From Paraconiothyrium sp. Pb-2020 (Eukaryota; Ascomycota; Dothideomycetes; Pleosporales; Didymosphaeriaceae), in contig JAJUBI010000008.1 of assembly GCA_022419385.1 (NCBI GenBank), positions 930,001 to 994,000 on the forward strand: a DNA stretch of 64,000 nucleotides, given 5' to 3'. Below, in pieces: positions 1-9,664 of this stretch. A program made the translations under genes and the position numbers. The notes under the pieces were generated by a model. It was not told the DNA's origin, ran no database searches, and was given only the letters and a program-made list of their open reading frames with translations. How positions within the stretch are numbered: the first letter of the stretch is position 1; each line of letters begins with the position of its first letter.

Positions 1-536
1 ATTGAAACGTCCGACAAATCTTTGATGGCAGATCTAGGGAGTGGAACAAAGACAAGCCCTGGAGGTAGCGCTCTCTCGAGTGCAGCGACTGTTGCGGCAT
101 CCACGACCGCGGAATCCTTGTCGCCTGTGTCGTTCCGCACTATCTTTAGTGGTTGTGAGAGTCCCGCAATGGTTTGAATGGCTATCGCAGTCAGACCACC
201 GACTAGCCCGATGAGGTATTCTCCAGCCTTTTTCTTTTTCGCAATCGAGTTTGTCGAGTAAAGACGTTGCTGCGTGGATGCACCAAAGGCGAAATGCGTA
301 ATGTAATGTGTATAGCTCGCTTGATCATGGCCCTGAGCCTCCATGGTTTCGCGCACAAGGTCCCAATGATAGTCTGATATGGCAATGTGAGATAATTCCT
401 GGAAATGCGTCATGATTGCTTGTTCCGCTTGTTCAGCTGTGTACCCGAATAGCTGCATCCAACGAGCTATGTCTGCATAAGTATCGGCTGTTGCGCTAGT
501 CTGTGCCATGTCTTCCAAGACCTTGAGTATGTCCAT
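1..536 (-). CDS. Unknown protein, truncated by left window edge
   Basis: An uninterrupted reading frame starts at an ATG at 536-534 and runs off the left edge after 178 codons without a stop. The product begins MDILKVLEDMAQTSATADTY. It is acidic and helix-prone at the N-terminus and has a hydrophobic glycine/isoleucine-rich segment near residues 110-130 that could be a membrane or amphipathic helix. It then becomes charged again. I do not recognise the family. The open frame of over 530 nt with a sensible start is the only support. A splice site inside this stretch cannot be excluded, so the 3' part may differ. The gene is divergent from nothing: the next gene to the right (ankyrin) is on the same strand. 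Confidence 0.5.
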   Translation of the reverse strand, partial: MDILKVLEDMAQTSATADTYADIARWMQLFGYTAEQAEQAIMTHFQELSHIAISDYHWDLVRETMEAQGHDQASYTHYITHFAFGASTQQRLYSTNSIAKKKKAGEYLIGLVGGLTAIAIQTIAGLSQPLKIVRNDTGDKDSAVVDAATVAALERALPPGLVFVPLPRSAIKDLSDVS

Positions 537-1306
537 TACAGCAGAGGTACTTCGAAGAGCTCAAATTGTCTACTCTGTACTCTAGAGCGATTGACACTGC
601 TGCTGCGATTGTTTACTCTAGTGCGAATATCCGACACCAGGTGGGAGGAATTTTAGAAGGCTGTGAATCCGGATGTTTGGTGTATATCAGCTGCTGCCAG
701 CTGAGTCATAATGGAACCATGGTAATTGGCGTTGATGCTGAGCTTGTGTTCCACGGTCCGTCCGTCCTCCTCCCTCCACCTCACGACCAATGCATTTTAC
801 TGTGTCAGAGCTAGATTTAAGACTTGTGTTAAAGGAGGAGTCTTGCATCGCGTAATGTGGCCTACGGGGTACGCAAGACCTTTTCATTTCCAAGTGCACC
901 TAGGTGAGCACTTCACAGTTGACGTAGGATGTCTGCGGGTGCAGCGGCAGCTATATTAAAGTGAGGTGCGATGGCAGACGCAGTTGCAGTACGAGATCCT
1001 GCGGTTGCAAGAGCAACATCATCCTCCTACCACTTCATCGATGCCTGCTTCACCGAAAGACTTGCGCATATGCTATACTTTGTGAAGCACTGATCGAAGG
1101 AACATTTTAGGACAAGTAACGAATAAGAGACTACTTTTAAGTAATCGATATTTATATTATCAGAAATGAAGTTTGGTAAACCAGAACGATTAGAGATACT
1201 AATTCGAAATCTATGTACTGGTGTGGCTTACTCATATCCATGCAGCATTCCTGAAATCGGTATCTGAGTTGTAGTCGCTTGGGGTGGGATAGGCGACCAA
1301 TTTGAT
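537..1306. other. Intergenic, no gene seen
   Basis: This 770-base gap separates the edge-truncated gene from the ankyrin gene, both on the minus strand. Short frames at 566-959 exist in several phases but have no recognisable protein character. The part nearest 1090-1200 is AT-rich and would hold the 3' end of the ankyrin transcript, while 540-800 would be the promoter of the truncated gene. I see no RNA gene or repeat. Confidence 0.5.
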
Positions 1307-2167
1307 TTAGGAGGAAAACAATTTCTTTATGAATCCTAAGAGCGACTGGGCTCCTTTGGCTGATATCACCAACCCGCTGTCTTCCAAAAGCCACACGACC
1401 TCTTTATGACCACGCTGCCTCGCGATATCCAGGCAAGATGTCCCTTCGAGGTCTTTGGCTAGCGGATCGGCGCCTCGTTCCAGCAACATTTCGACGCACT
1501 CCACGTTTCCCTGCCTACAAGCGCGGTAAAGTGCCGTGCCCTGCGACTCGTACGGCTCATCTCTGTCTTCGTCGAATGGATACCAAGACATGTCTCGGTC
1601 TTCGATGTTGACACCACGATCCAGAAGCAGCCTCAGCGCCTCCACATTCCCTTCATCAGCAGCTGCGACCCCGGCACCGGAATTTTCCAAATCATGTCCA
1701 TAATCGAGCAGCAGCTTAAGCATTTCTTGATCAGCCCTGTCTCCGCAAATTTTCCATGAAATAGCACTTGGCCCATGATACGGATCCTCTGGTGTTGATC
1801 GATGCCCATGCTCAAGCAGCCACTTTGCAAACTCATATTTACCGCCCATAACAGCGCTAGCTAGTGCGTCGCCGCTAGCTTCGTTCTCCTGGGCATTGAG
1901 ATCAAGTCCATGGTCGATCAGGATTTGGAAGATAGCAGGAGACGCTCCATCTTTTGCGGAGGTGAAGAATTCATCATTGCATGACTCCCGGGGAGGCCTC
2001 CAGCCTTGGTCGCAACACCATTGCATGATTTGGGGCTGTCCATGCCGTGCAGCGTGTTTCGCGATCTCCTTCAATGCCACGTTGGTTTGATAGAGATCTT
2101 TGATTCGGGCGACATCGCCCGATGCGATGGCAGAGGTAACTACCGCTGGCAAGGTTGGGGGACGCAT
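1307..2167 (-). CDS. Ankyrin-repeat protein, 286 aa
   Basis: A single intronless frame begins with ATG at 2167-2165 and encodes 286 residues made almost entirely of ankyrin repeats. Repeat signatures are visible in order: residues 80-110 (FQILIDHGLDLNAQ), 110-150 (FAKWLLEHG), 155-180 (LKLLLDYGHDLE), 180-200 (ALRLLLDRGVNIED) and 220-255 (CVEMLLERGADPLAKD). The last repeat is followed by a short tail ending KKLFSS. There is no visible catalytic, NACHT or membrane domain, so the likely role is protein-protein scaffolding with an unknown partner. Free-standing ankyrin proteins of this size are common and fast-evolving in Pezizomycotina. No signal peptide is evident, so a cytosolic location is inferred. 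Identity of the family is sure; the function is not. Confidence 0.8.
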   Translation of the reverse strand: MRPPTLPAVVTSAIASGDVARIKDLYQTNVALKEIAKHAARHGQPQIMQWCCDQGWRPPRESCNDEFFTSAKDGASPAIFQILIDHGLDLNAQENEASGDALASAVMGGKYEFAKWLLEHGHRSTPEDPYHGPSAISWKICGDRADQEMLKLLLDYGHDLENSGAGVAAADEGNVEALRLLLDRGVNIEDRDMSWYPFDEDRDEPYESQGTALYRACRQGNVECVEMLLERGADPLAKDLEGTSCLDIARQRGHKEVVWLLEDSGLVISAKGAQSLLGFIKKLFSS

Positions 2168-3017
2168 CGTGGAGTTATAGATTCGTTCTGTCGGAGTGTC
2201 GGCGGCGTTATTGCGTATACGTGTGCATGTGCGGGTTGCCAGTTACGGATAGTTAGAAGGGGGAGGGTGTGCGAGGAAGGATCTGCACAGTGCTAGTAGT
2301 TTTATATAGTTAGTCTCTTTATGTATACCATAGTACTTTCCTTGCTTTAGCTCCGCTAACCTTAACAAACTCCTTTTGTTAAATCACTTTACATCCCATG
2401 AGCGTTACCCAAAAAACGCGAGTTCAACAAGCTAGAAAGATGTTGGCGTATCTATTAGCATGTCTGTGGGATTGCGAATACCTTGGCGAGTACGAGATGA
2501 GTTTGCGATCTGTCGATGCAAGTGGTCTTGTGTATGCGTCGACTCTTTGTACCTAAGGGGAAGACATTCATATGGTGGTAATTTGTGTCTTGGGGAATGA
2601 TGTGTGGTGAGTCGCAGGTGCGTTGTTTTGTTGAGGTGCCCCGCACCCTCCGTTTAACGCCCACTTCCCTGGTTTCGTAGAGTTCTGTGGCAGGAGCACT
2701 GGGCATGTATCATGTACCTAGCCTAGCATCCATGCCGCTGAGCACCGTACCTCATACAATACATAGATATTGCCCCCCGCAGAGTCCCGATCCACGTGAC
2801 AATTTCACATAGTGGGCTCCTTCTTGACGATTGAGATGGACGATAGCTTGCATAATAGTCACATAGGATGCGGTTGGGCATATTGCGAGCGATTAGTTTT
2901 GGTCATATTCTCTCCCATTGGTATCGTAACAAAAATGCCCTCCAACATACATATGTACCTGGTATCATAACAAGAACGCCGCCTCACAGCGATAACCCAA
3001 TGCACTCTCGAAACACA
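2168..3017. other. Intergenic, no gene seen
   Basis: This gap lies between the start of the ankyrin gene and the stop of the rhodopsin-like gene, both on the minus strand. It should contain the ankyrin promoter near 2168-2400, where AT-rich stretches occur at about 2300-2390, and the rhodopsin-like gene's 3' UTR. Short frames at 2455-2706 and 2868-3053 have no family character and are taken as chance. Confidence 0.45.
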
Positions 3018-4379
3018 CTACACCCTGTCCGCGCCCTTGGGCAATCCCACTAATTGCACCTCGTCGACGCTTCCAAATTTCTCGTACTTCTTGTAGCCAC
3101 CACCACTTCCAATGGTGCCGTCGCTCAGTTTGGCTCCAGAAGAGCTTGAGTTTCCGCTCTTGCCAGTGCTGTCTGCACCGGACCCACCGCGCGAGCTGAA
3201 CAGCTTGCTTCCTTGTGATGAGAGGAATGCAGCGGACTTGACGATCAGAGGGCGGTAAGTGGGCAAGCAGGCACAGAGAATGGCAATACCGGAATGTACG
3301 TCGAGCCATGTAATGTCAAGGACGAAGTCGATGGCTTGAGTGCCAGCTTGAGCGGACTTGAGAATGCGGATGATACCGGTGACGATTACCCTTTGCGCGT
3401 GTCAGCGGACGGTTGGTCTGTCACGAACGATAGTGGCAAAGAACTTACAGTCCTCCGAGGACGAAAATGAACAAGAGCTCTGCCTTGCGGGTCCATGGGA
3501 GCTTGAGGCGAGAGACGTAGAACAGTGGCAGCGCAAGCACGCATACATCGAGGAGTAACTCAGTGCTGCACATGACAATGAAGAAGGTGCTGTAGAAGAA
3601 GCATTTCTCCGGGATCAAAAGCGGTTGCAGCCAAAGCACGCTGGGCGGGGAGCACACTGCATGGGTCAGCCTGGTTTCGTGGATTACTATCGTCCATGTT
3701 GGGCATTTGTCGCGCGTCTATGTCCACGTTGTCCAGGGACTGGGGAGCAATTTGCGAGATAAAGTCCGCATGTTACACAGCATTCCCAGAACGCGGGGTA
3801 CTGGGTGAGACATGCAGTTACGCCCGAACACGAGCTGCACGACACATTGGGGTCGCGGACAACCTAAATTGAACAACCCAAAAATCACTTACTTGCTGTT
3901 TCCGCAGCAAAAGCGGGAATGACCCATAAAGCGTGGGCAACCATCAAAATCGTGGTCAAGCGCTTGAAGCTCTGAACAGGAAAGAGCCGTCGGTAGAGGA
4001 AGAGAATCGACATGTTCGTGAAAAAGATGATGGGGAAGTAAAATTCTCCAGCGATGTAGACGGCCTGCGACTTCGATCAGCTTCGTCATTTCTCATAGGA
4101 GAATCGAATACTTACGCGCAAGTAGGTAATGAGGTGCGCATCCATCAGACTCTTCATCTTTCGTCCCTCGATGAGCCCATGCATTTGAACACCATATTGC
4201 GCATAGTACATCGCCTGCGCAATGATGATACACGCCTCACCCCAGCCATATTTCGCCTTGGTACTCCAGTTCGTGATCAGACGCAAGACCACCGCGATCG
4301 TGGTCAATACGGCAAAGAACGTAGCGACGACGATGGCAGCACCGCCATTGGTGAGGAGAGCTGTAAGCATGTCCTGCAT
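3018..4379 (-). CDS. Rhodopsin-like seven-helix membrane protein (SAT4/PTH11-type), 338 aa
   Basis: Four exons on the minus strand: 4379-4116, 4064-3893, 3656-3449 and 3390-3018. All introns have GT-AG borders and the joined frame is 339 codons with stop. The product has about seven hydrophobic helices, starting LTALLTNGGAAIVVATFF near residue 6 and continuing through ITYLRAVYIAGEFYFPIIFF and the ELLLDVCVLALPLFYVSRLK segment typical of the fungal integral-membrane rhodopsin domain family. The cytoplasmic tail is Ser/Gly-rich and ends SVDEVQLVGLPKGADRV. It lacks the N-terminal CFEM domain seen in the second such gene at 57.6 kb. These proteins are plasma-membrane receptors or sensors in fungi; no ligand can be inferred. 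The intron from 3892 to 3657 is long (236 nt) for this window, so an extra small exon there is possible. It is near the polyketide locus but a link is not shown. Confidence 0.8.
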
Positions 4380-5063
4380 GGTGGCGGTAGGGGAGTGGTT
4401 CCTGGGTCGCTTGGACTATGGGTGTCAAGGCTCTTTATCGACTACCTCGTTGGTATAGTCGGAAGATTCCCTCAGAAACACGGCGTGTAGAGAAAGACCA
4501 CAAGGCCGATGGGTGCTTCGCCACGTGGTAGTGAGAGTGTCCCAGAGGTACGGAGCAAACGAAGGTCCGAATGTTCTGCGTCTTCTAGAGAGCGTGTGGC
4601 CAGTAGAGTATAAGAGCTTTGCATGGAGCAGGGGAGGCGTGTGGCATCCCCGGCCAGGCCCGAGTCGCTTTCGCCCCATGTGTTCAGATGCTACATAGAG
4701 TCCGTTGTAGGAGCTGGCGGGAATAGAGGCTTCGGAGTTGCAGCGGTCGGTTGCTGGGGGGCATGCGAGTTTGAGACTGACATTGGCAATTGTTGTACGG
4801 TTACCGACGCGGTAGACTGGATGTGGGATAGTAAGTGGCTGTGGTCGGCGGACAGTCACCAACGAACGATTGCGGGGCCGCGTGCCTCGAAATAAATCGC
4901 GGCAGGTCACTTGTGCACACTAGCGGGCGTTGGGACTAGGGGACGTTGAGACGCACTGCAGTGCAGGCATTGTGGCATGATTCAGCCTCGTTGGCGCCTA
5001 CGAAATCCATACGGAAAGGAACTAGGCTACCGTCATTCCCGTCAATCCCGTCAATCGAGACTA
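4380..5063. promoter_or_regulatory. Upstream region of rhodopsin-like gene
   Basis: About 680 bases lie between the start of the rhodopsin-like gene and the stop of the carboxymuconolactone-decarboxylase-like gene, both on the minus strand. A 161-codon minus frame at 4425-4910 has low-complexity composition and no family character, so I treat it as chance. The region should hold the rhodopsin-like gene's promoter; I see no clear TATA element. Confidence 0.4.
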
Positions 5064-5804
5064 TCATGCCGTCTTCGCCGGCAGCGGCGCTGGAACGGCC
5101 CCAGCGTTCAACACCATGGCGATGTAAGCATAAGAGCTAGCCAGGAATACCAAAACGGCACATTCTTCCTGCCCAAAGTGCTCTCTGACTTGACCCCAGA
5201 TCTCCTCACTCACGGGTCCCTTGCCGCTCGCCATCGCCAGCGCAAGTCGATAGGCGGCAATTTCCGCATCAGCAAGGCCCACAGGCTCTCGTCCCGCCAG
5301 AGCATCTGCTACCTGCTCGTCGCTGAGTCCGATGAGCTTCGCAAGCCGCGCGTGCGCATAATTTTCGTAGGCCGCCTCGAAATGGCCCCCGACGGCGAGG
5401 ATTGCAAGCTCCTTCACGCGGACAGGCAGGCGTTTATCGGTGCCAACCCGGATTGCATGGTCGAAGAATTCGGTCCCGGTAGATGGTGCGTATCTGTTAC
5501 TCATGCTCGCTTAGCGGTGATTGAGCCCAACCCACAATGGGAGAATGCGTAGAGCGCTAACATTCAAGATGCATACGCAGCCAAGGGTACAAGTCCGTAG
5601 CGCATGTGATGAGACTTACAGCATGGAGGTATAGGGCCCGATTAGGGCTCCTTCGTTGTCAGCCCATGCAAAGGGTGGATTTTCGCCAAAGACGTAGCTG
5701 GAGACCGAACTGACATGGTCGTGAACGGGCTTCTGGGCGGCGGATAACGAGGAGGGAGGGACAAGGGGAAAACGAGTCGCGGCAGGGTGTTCTTCGGCTA
5801 CCAT
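5064..5804 (-). CDS. Carboxymuconolactone decarboxylase (CMD/AhpD-like) family protein, about 206-208 aa
   Basis: Exon 1 runs from ATG at 5804 to 5620, then a gtaagt intron follows. Exon 2 starts at 5505 or 5499, two in-frame AG acceptors six bases apart, and ends at 5064. The N-terminal part contains SAAQKPVHDHV. The C-terminal half has the family core: LPVRVKELAILAVGGHF followed by AAYENYAHARLAKLIGLSDEQV and two helices ending GAVPAPLPAKTA. CMD-fold proteins include decarboxylases, isomerases and thiol peroxidases. The AhpD CxxC pair is absent here, so a peroxidase role is unlikely, and the His in YAHAR is the plausible functional residue. It is next to an epoxide-hydrolase-like gene and 3.9 kb from a PKS. 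A tailoring role on the polyketide is an inference from context only. Confidence 0.82.
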
Positions 5805-6341
5805 GTTGAGAATATCCTTCAGTGGCTGACAATGGTCTGATGTGGTTCCTACCAAGAACGCTTTATAGGGCAATTCGTTTCAAAACAGCGGGGCGAAGTA
5901 CGTGGGGTGAGAGTGTCGCGATGCTGGCTATCTGCATACAATGCCTGTTGAGCCATGTGAATTAATATATTTTCGGGGATGACAAAGAGGCTAGGATTTC
6001 CTCAGAAGGATCAATATCCTTGCCCTTAAGCAGCTCGCACGTGTAATTCAGGCTGATGCGCTAAACGCCGCACCGTCTTCAGAGTATCACTTGCGCGTTC
6101 GATAACAGTGGGGCGCTGATCAACAACAGATTCAGAGGAACGCGCATATAGCGCAATGAGAGCTCAAGCCAGTAACAGACTGATCATCGAGCCGGAGAAT
6201 AACAGGATATGATCCTGTTCGGGAATCTTTCACAATCCAACATCGAGTCGATGGGCACTGATCGCCATAATGCAAGGAACGTACTGGCCCAACACCATTG
6301 CCATTGACTGAACATATCTGCGCGATCGGCTGTCATCTTAC
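5805..6341. other. Intergenic between CMD-like gene and hydrolase
   Basis: This 537-base gap should contain the CMD-like gene's promoter and the 3' UTR of the epoxide-hydrolase-like gene, both on the minus strand. An AT-rich patch at about 5955-5985 is the only compositional feature. No open frame with family character was found. Confidence 0.4.
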
Positions 6342-7756
6342 CTAGAACCTCTCTGCGAAAGCCTTTAGGATCTCCAGCAACTCGTCCTTCTTCTCCAATT
6401 GAATCCAGTGGCCACTCCCTTGAATGACCTCAAGCTTGACGTCTGTCAACTTGCCACTCTGCGCGATTTGACCAGCTACTTCGACGCGCGTAATCGGATC
6501 CTGGTCCGCGTTGACAAACACTGTCGGCAGACTCACTGTCTTACGGTCATCAGGGACTGTAGCTTCGTCCTCGTCGTTCAATCCTTGGACAGTGACTTTG
6601 TACCTAGAACAGAATTTCAGCTCTCGAGTAAGGTGGTAGTTTCATTTGGTTATATACCAGCTCAAGGGTCCAGAAGTGCTTTTGGCGCCGATAATCTTGT
6701 TGTGTGTAGCGACCTCGGCCTCGGAAAGCCAGCTGGGGGGCTCTGACTGTTTTCCCGAGGAGATCCAAGCCTCAGCTGCTCCGTAGGGGCAGAGATGCTC
6801 ACGATGCACCTCAGGTGTGCTTGGGTATAACAACGACGTAAGCGATGTTTTCTAGAGACGCGTCAGCTATGCCAGGGTAGAGCGATGAGCCTAGCGAAGG
6901 ACGCTAGCACAACATGTCTGAATTTGAAAGCCCGAGCGATTTCGAACACACCACCTCATAGAGACTGTTGCATTGCCATATCTCCGGAGTTCAGGATGTC
7001 TATCGGATCCGACTGCGGCACGTCGGAGAAGGCAAACGAAGTATACTAGACCTACATTCTTGTCGCAAATGTCCGCAGCGTCATCTCGGTTGAAGAACTG
7101 CCAGTATCCGAAGACGGGATAGCCGAACAACTGCTCGGTGAGTCCGTTGATAGCAGCTGAGATATGTCAGCATACAGCAGAGTACGAAGAGTATGCTATA
7201 AGACGATCAAGTCCGTTTGAGCTCAGTGCGCAAACGTCGATCGACGCCCCATAATGGCTCGGTCACCTACCTAGGTTGAATTGGCCTGGTTCCATATACG
7301 GGACAGAGAGGAAGACCAGCCCCTTGACTAGTTCCGGGTAGTAATTGTAGACGCGAGAAAGTAGTCCCGAGCCCCTGTTGCGGATGTCTGAGCAATGGCT
7401 TCCGCGAGCGTTTGGGTATCTTACCAGTCGTGCGAAACGCCGATCACTGGCGCTACGCCTTCTTCCTTCAGGATCTCGGCGATATGCCCAGCTTGCGTCT
7501 TGAACTTGTATTTCTCCAGCTCTGCAGGCGAATCTGTTCCTCCATAGCCGAGTAGATCTGGCGCAATGATGCCGTGTCCAAGTTCGGTTAGGCTTTTTAT
7601 TTGGTGGCGCCAGTCATAGCTTGAGCTGGGGAAGCCGTGAAGGAGGAGAAATGTTGATTTGGAAGTGTCCTTCGCGGCAACGACTACATAGGCATATGTC
7701 GTGCCGTCGGCAGTCTTGATAGACTTAGACTTGTCGGGAAACTGTTGGAGAGCCAT
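6342..7756 (-). CDS. Alpha/beta hydrolase, epoxide-hydrolase-like, 330 aa
   Basis: Five exons on the minus strand: 7756-7425, 7374-7271, 7156-7056, 6851-6658 and 6603-6342. They join into 331 codons including stop. The protein has the soluble epoxide hydrolase layout. The oxyanion motif HGFPSSSYDW lies near residue 40. The nucleophile elbow is VSHDWGSGLL with Asp110 as predicted nucleophile. A cap domain with FGYWQFFNRDD follows, then the acid region NADQDPIT and the catalytic His in GSGHWIQLEKK near the C-terminus. An Asp rather than Ser at the elbow indicates the epoxide hydrolase/haloalkane dehalogenase branch over lipases. Epoxide opening by hydration is the family reaction; the substrate is unknown but the gene lies 0.2 kb from the FSH1-like gene and close to a PKS. 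The third intron (204 nt) is longer than the others; joining directly gives the expected SLLYP cap sequence. Confidence 0.85.
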
Positions 7757-7802
7757 GTTGAGTTGTTAAGAAAGCCCCAAAAACAAGAGTGGCGACTGGT
7801 AG

Positions 7803-7809
7803 ATATATA
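7803..7809 (-). promoter_or_regulatory. TATA-like element of hydrolase gene
   Basis: On the minus strand the heptamer TATATAT lies about 47 bases before the ATG of the epoxide-hydrolase-like gene. Spacing and sequence fit a core promoter element; no other test was possible. Confidence 0.35.
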
Positions 7810-7968
7810 GAGCAGTGGACCGATTCTGCACAGCGGCGCAGTCAAGTACAACCTCGGAAGCTCGTAGCTTTTGGAAGGCGCGATGTCTTACATAACCAGA
7901 AGCCGCCAGCGCGGTTCTACCTGTTGCTCTACAAACTGGAATCTCGTTGCACTGACCCTCAACATCTC

Positions 7969-8846
7969 TCACTTCCTCCCCACAAGCCGCCGAATGCTCT
8001 GCACGATCTCCTGCACAGCATGGTCCATGCCAGGACCTGGAAGCTCGTGCGCCCCTGGATGCAGTATCACCGAACCCCTGTTCCCAGGTTCGCATTGTCC
8101 GTAGAGCTGCTTGTTACGCTCGGGATTAGTGACATCCTTCGCTCCCCATACTGTTCACAGGCCAGCGGATTAGCCGATGCTCGTACATGCAGGGAACCGC
8201 CAGATAGTACTTACCATGCACTGTGGGCAAGCGCAGTAAGCCTTCCTCCGACTGGGGATCCAAGTCTCGAGCCTCGCCTTGCGCGAGACCCACAAGGCTG
8301 TGCGCGGGCTCGCCGGAGAAGAAGACTATCCCTTTGACTGGCATATGCTGCGACTGCTGCGCTCGATAGCACCATGTGGCGGCGAGGCTGCACCCCTGCG
8401 AAAACGCCAAGATGGCGTCAAACGGCCCGTCCTGCCTGGATTAGCAACAGCCGCGGGCTTGGGGGCGGCGTTCAATACCTGCTCTAGGTAATTTTGCAAG
8501 TCGTCGACGGCCTTCGCAATTTGGGCGGCTGATTCAGGCCCAGGGAGATAGTAGACGAAGAAATTGTCTTCTGGTCTCACGAGCGAATCGATGCCCGGGG
8601 CTTTCGGCCCTGAGAGAGAGCCTTCGACGAACTCAAACGAGTGTTGAGGTCCGAGCTCATATCGGATGGCAGCTGTTGACGAGCGCGGGTAAGCCAAGCT
8701 GGGACCATAGCAGGGATCTGTCGGGGATAATTACCCGTCTGCAGCTCGAAGATCTGATTCGGTATCAGCAGCCATGTGCGTAAAACGCGCTTTTGGAAAC
8801 ATACCTGGTTGTTGGTACCACCTCCGTGTAGCATCAGAAAGCGCAT
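7969..8846 (-). CDS. FSH1-family serine hydrolase, 217 aa; candidate trans-acting thioesterase
   Basis: Five exons on the minus strand: 8846-8805, 8753-8735 (only 19 nt), 8672-8479, 8431-8215 and 8150-7969. They join in frame into 218 codons with stop. The start MRFLMLHGGGTNNQ is the typical FSH1 opening. The nucleophile elbow AFSQGCSLAA puts the catalytic Ser at residue 96. Asp163 in WGAKDVTNP and His191 in HPGAHELPG complete a triad. FSH1-type hydrolases in fungal clusters (LovG is the known case) release and edit products of highly reducing PKSs that lack their own thioesterase. The neighbouring divergent PKS ends in an ACP with no thioesterase, so this role is a well-founded inference, not proof. 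The enzyme has no signal peptide and should be cytosolic. Confidence 0.88.
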
Positions 8847-9664
8847 TGTGATCGAGTATTCAGTTGCTCCTTTGTTGTTCTCATGTGTTCTCAGGCCTCC
8901 AAAAATAGGGGTCGTTTTGCTGAGCTTTGGTGCTGTACCCACAAGTCCGAGTCCGAAAGCAACCTCTGCAAGATCCCTCCAAGCGAAGCTTTATAGACCA
9001 TCAACAGCTCATTACCGTTTATTGCTGGTGGAGCATCATTACCGGCTGTGTAAGACTGGGGGGAACCGCCCCACAACGGTCTTGCGGCACTCCCGATGCC
9101 ACTGGTGCCGCTATCAGCCGCTGCCAGCGCCTACGCCGCCGCCTAGCATCCCTACTAGTACGGACCCTTACCTAACGTATACAGGCAATTAGCGAGGCTG
9201 ACCCCGAATCCACACATGATTGATCTGTCGATGCGGTCCTGAAAAGGCAGGTAGAATGGAGGCTGGCATCGGATTGTAACGTGGAGGCGAGTGAAATGCT
9301 TCCCTCGCGCGTAAGAAGTCGAGAAGATGGCGAACGGATTGCCAAAAACATGGAGATGCTACCTTGGTTGCCATGGGGGGTGCGTCGGCGTTATTGACGC
9401 GCGGACTCAGTCCCGTCCAGTCCCGTTTCGCGGCCAGGGTTGTACATGCCCTTTTGCCCGGCCAGACCATATCGCGCAACGATGCCTCATGATAGGTCAA
9501 TAGTATCATGAGCTCGAGTGTGCCTTGACCGTTATAACGGTATTCTCCGAAGGAGCATCTGATAGGTTGGAGGGGCATATGTTTCAATGAGATAACTGGA
9601 GTCTTTGCCCTCTGCACTTCACTTCCAATCAATCCAGTGCTTCCCTTCAGTACTTACTACAATA
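8847..9664. promoter_or_regulatory. Shared promoter of FSH1-like hydrolase and PKS
   Basis: The two genes start 818 bases apart and point away from each other, so this stretch must serve both. On the minus strand TATAAAG at 8995-8989 lies about 143 bases before the hydrolase ATG and is a reasonable TATA box. The PKS side is pyrimidine-rich at 9600-9650 just before its ATG. A 147-codon minus frame at 9189-9632 has no family character. Coordinated control by a cluster regulator is plausible but no regulator gene lies in the window. Confidence 0.6.

Noticed and set aside
4425..4910. 161-codon minus frame upstream of the rhodopsin-like gene
   Set aside because: Low-complexity Arg/Thr/Pro composition, no domain, and it lies where the promoter should be.
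9189..9632. 147-codon minus frame in the PKS promoter
   Set aside because: No domain, unusual composition and its position in a divergent promoter argue against a gene.
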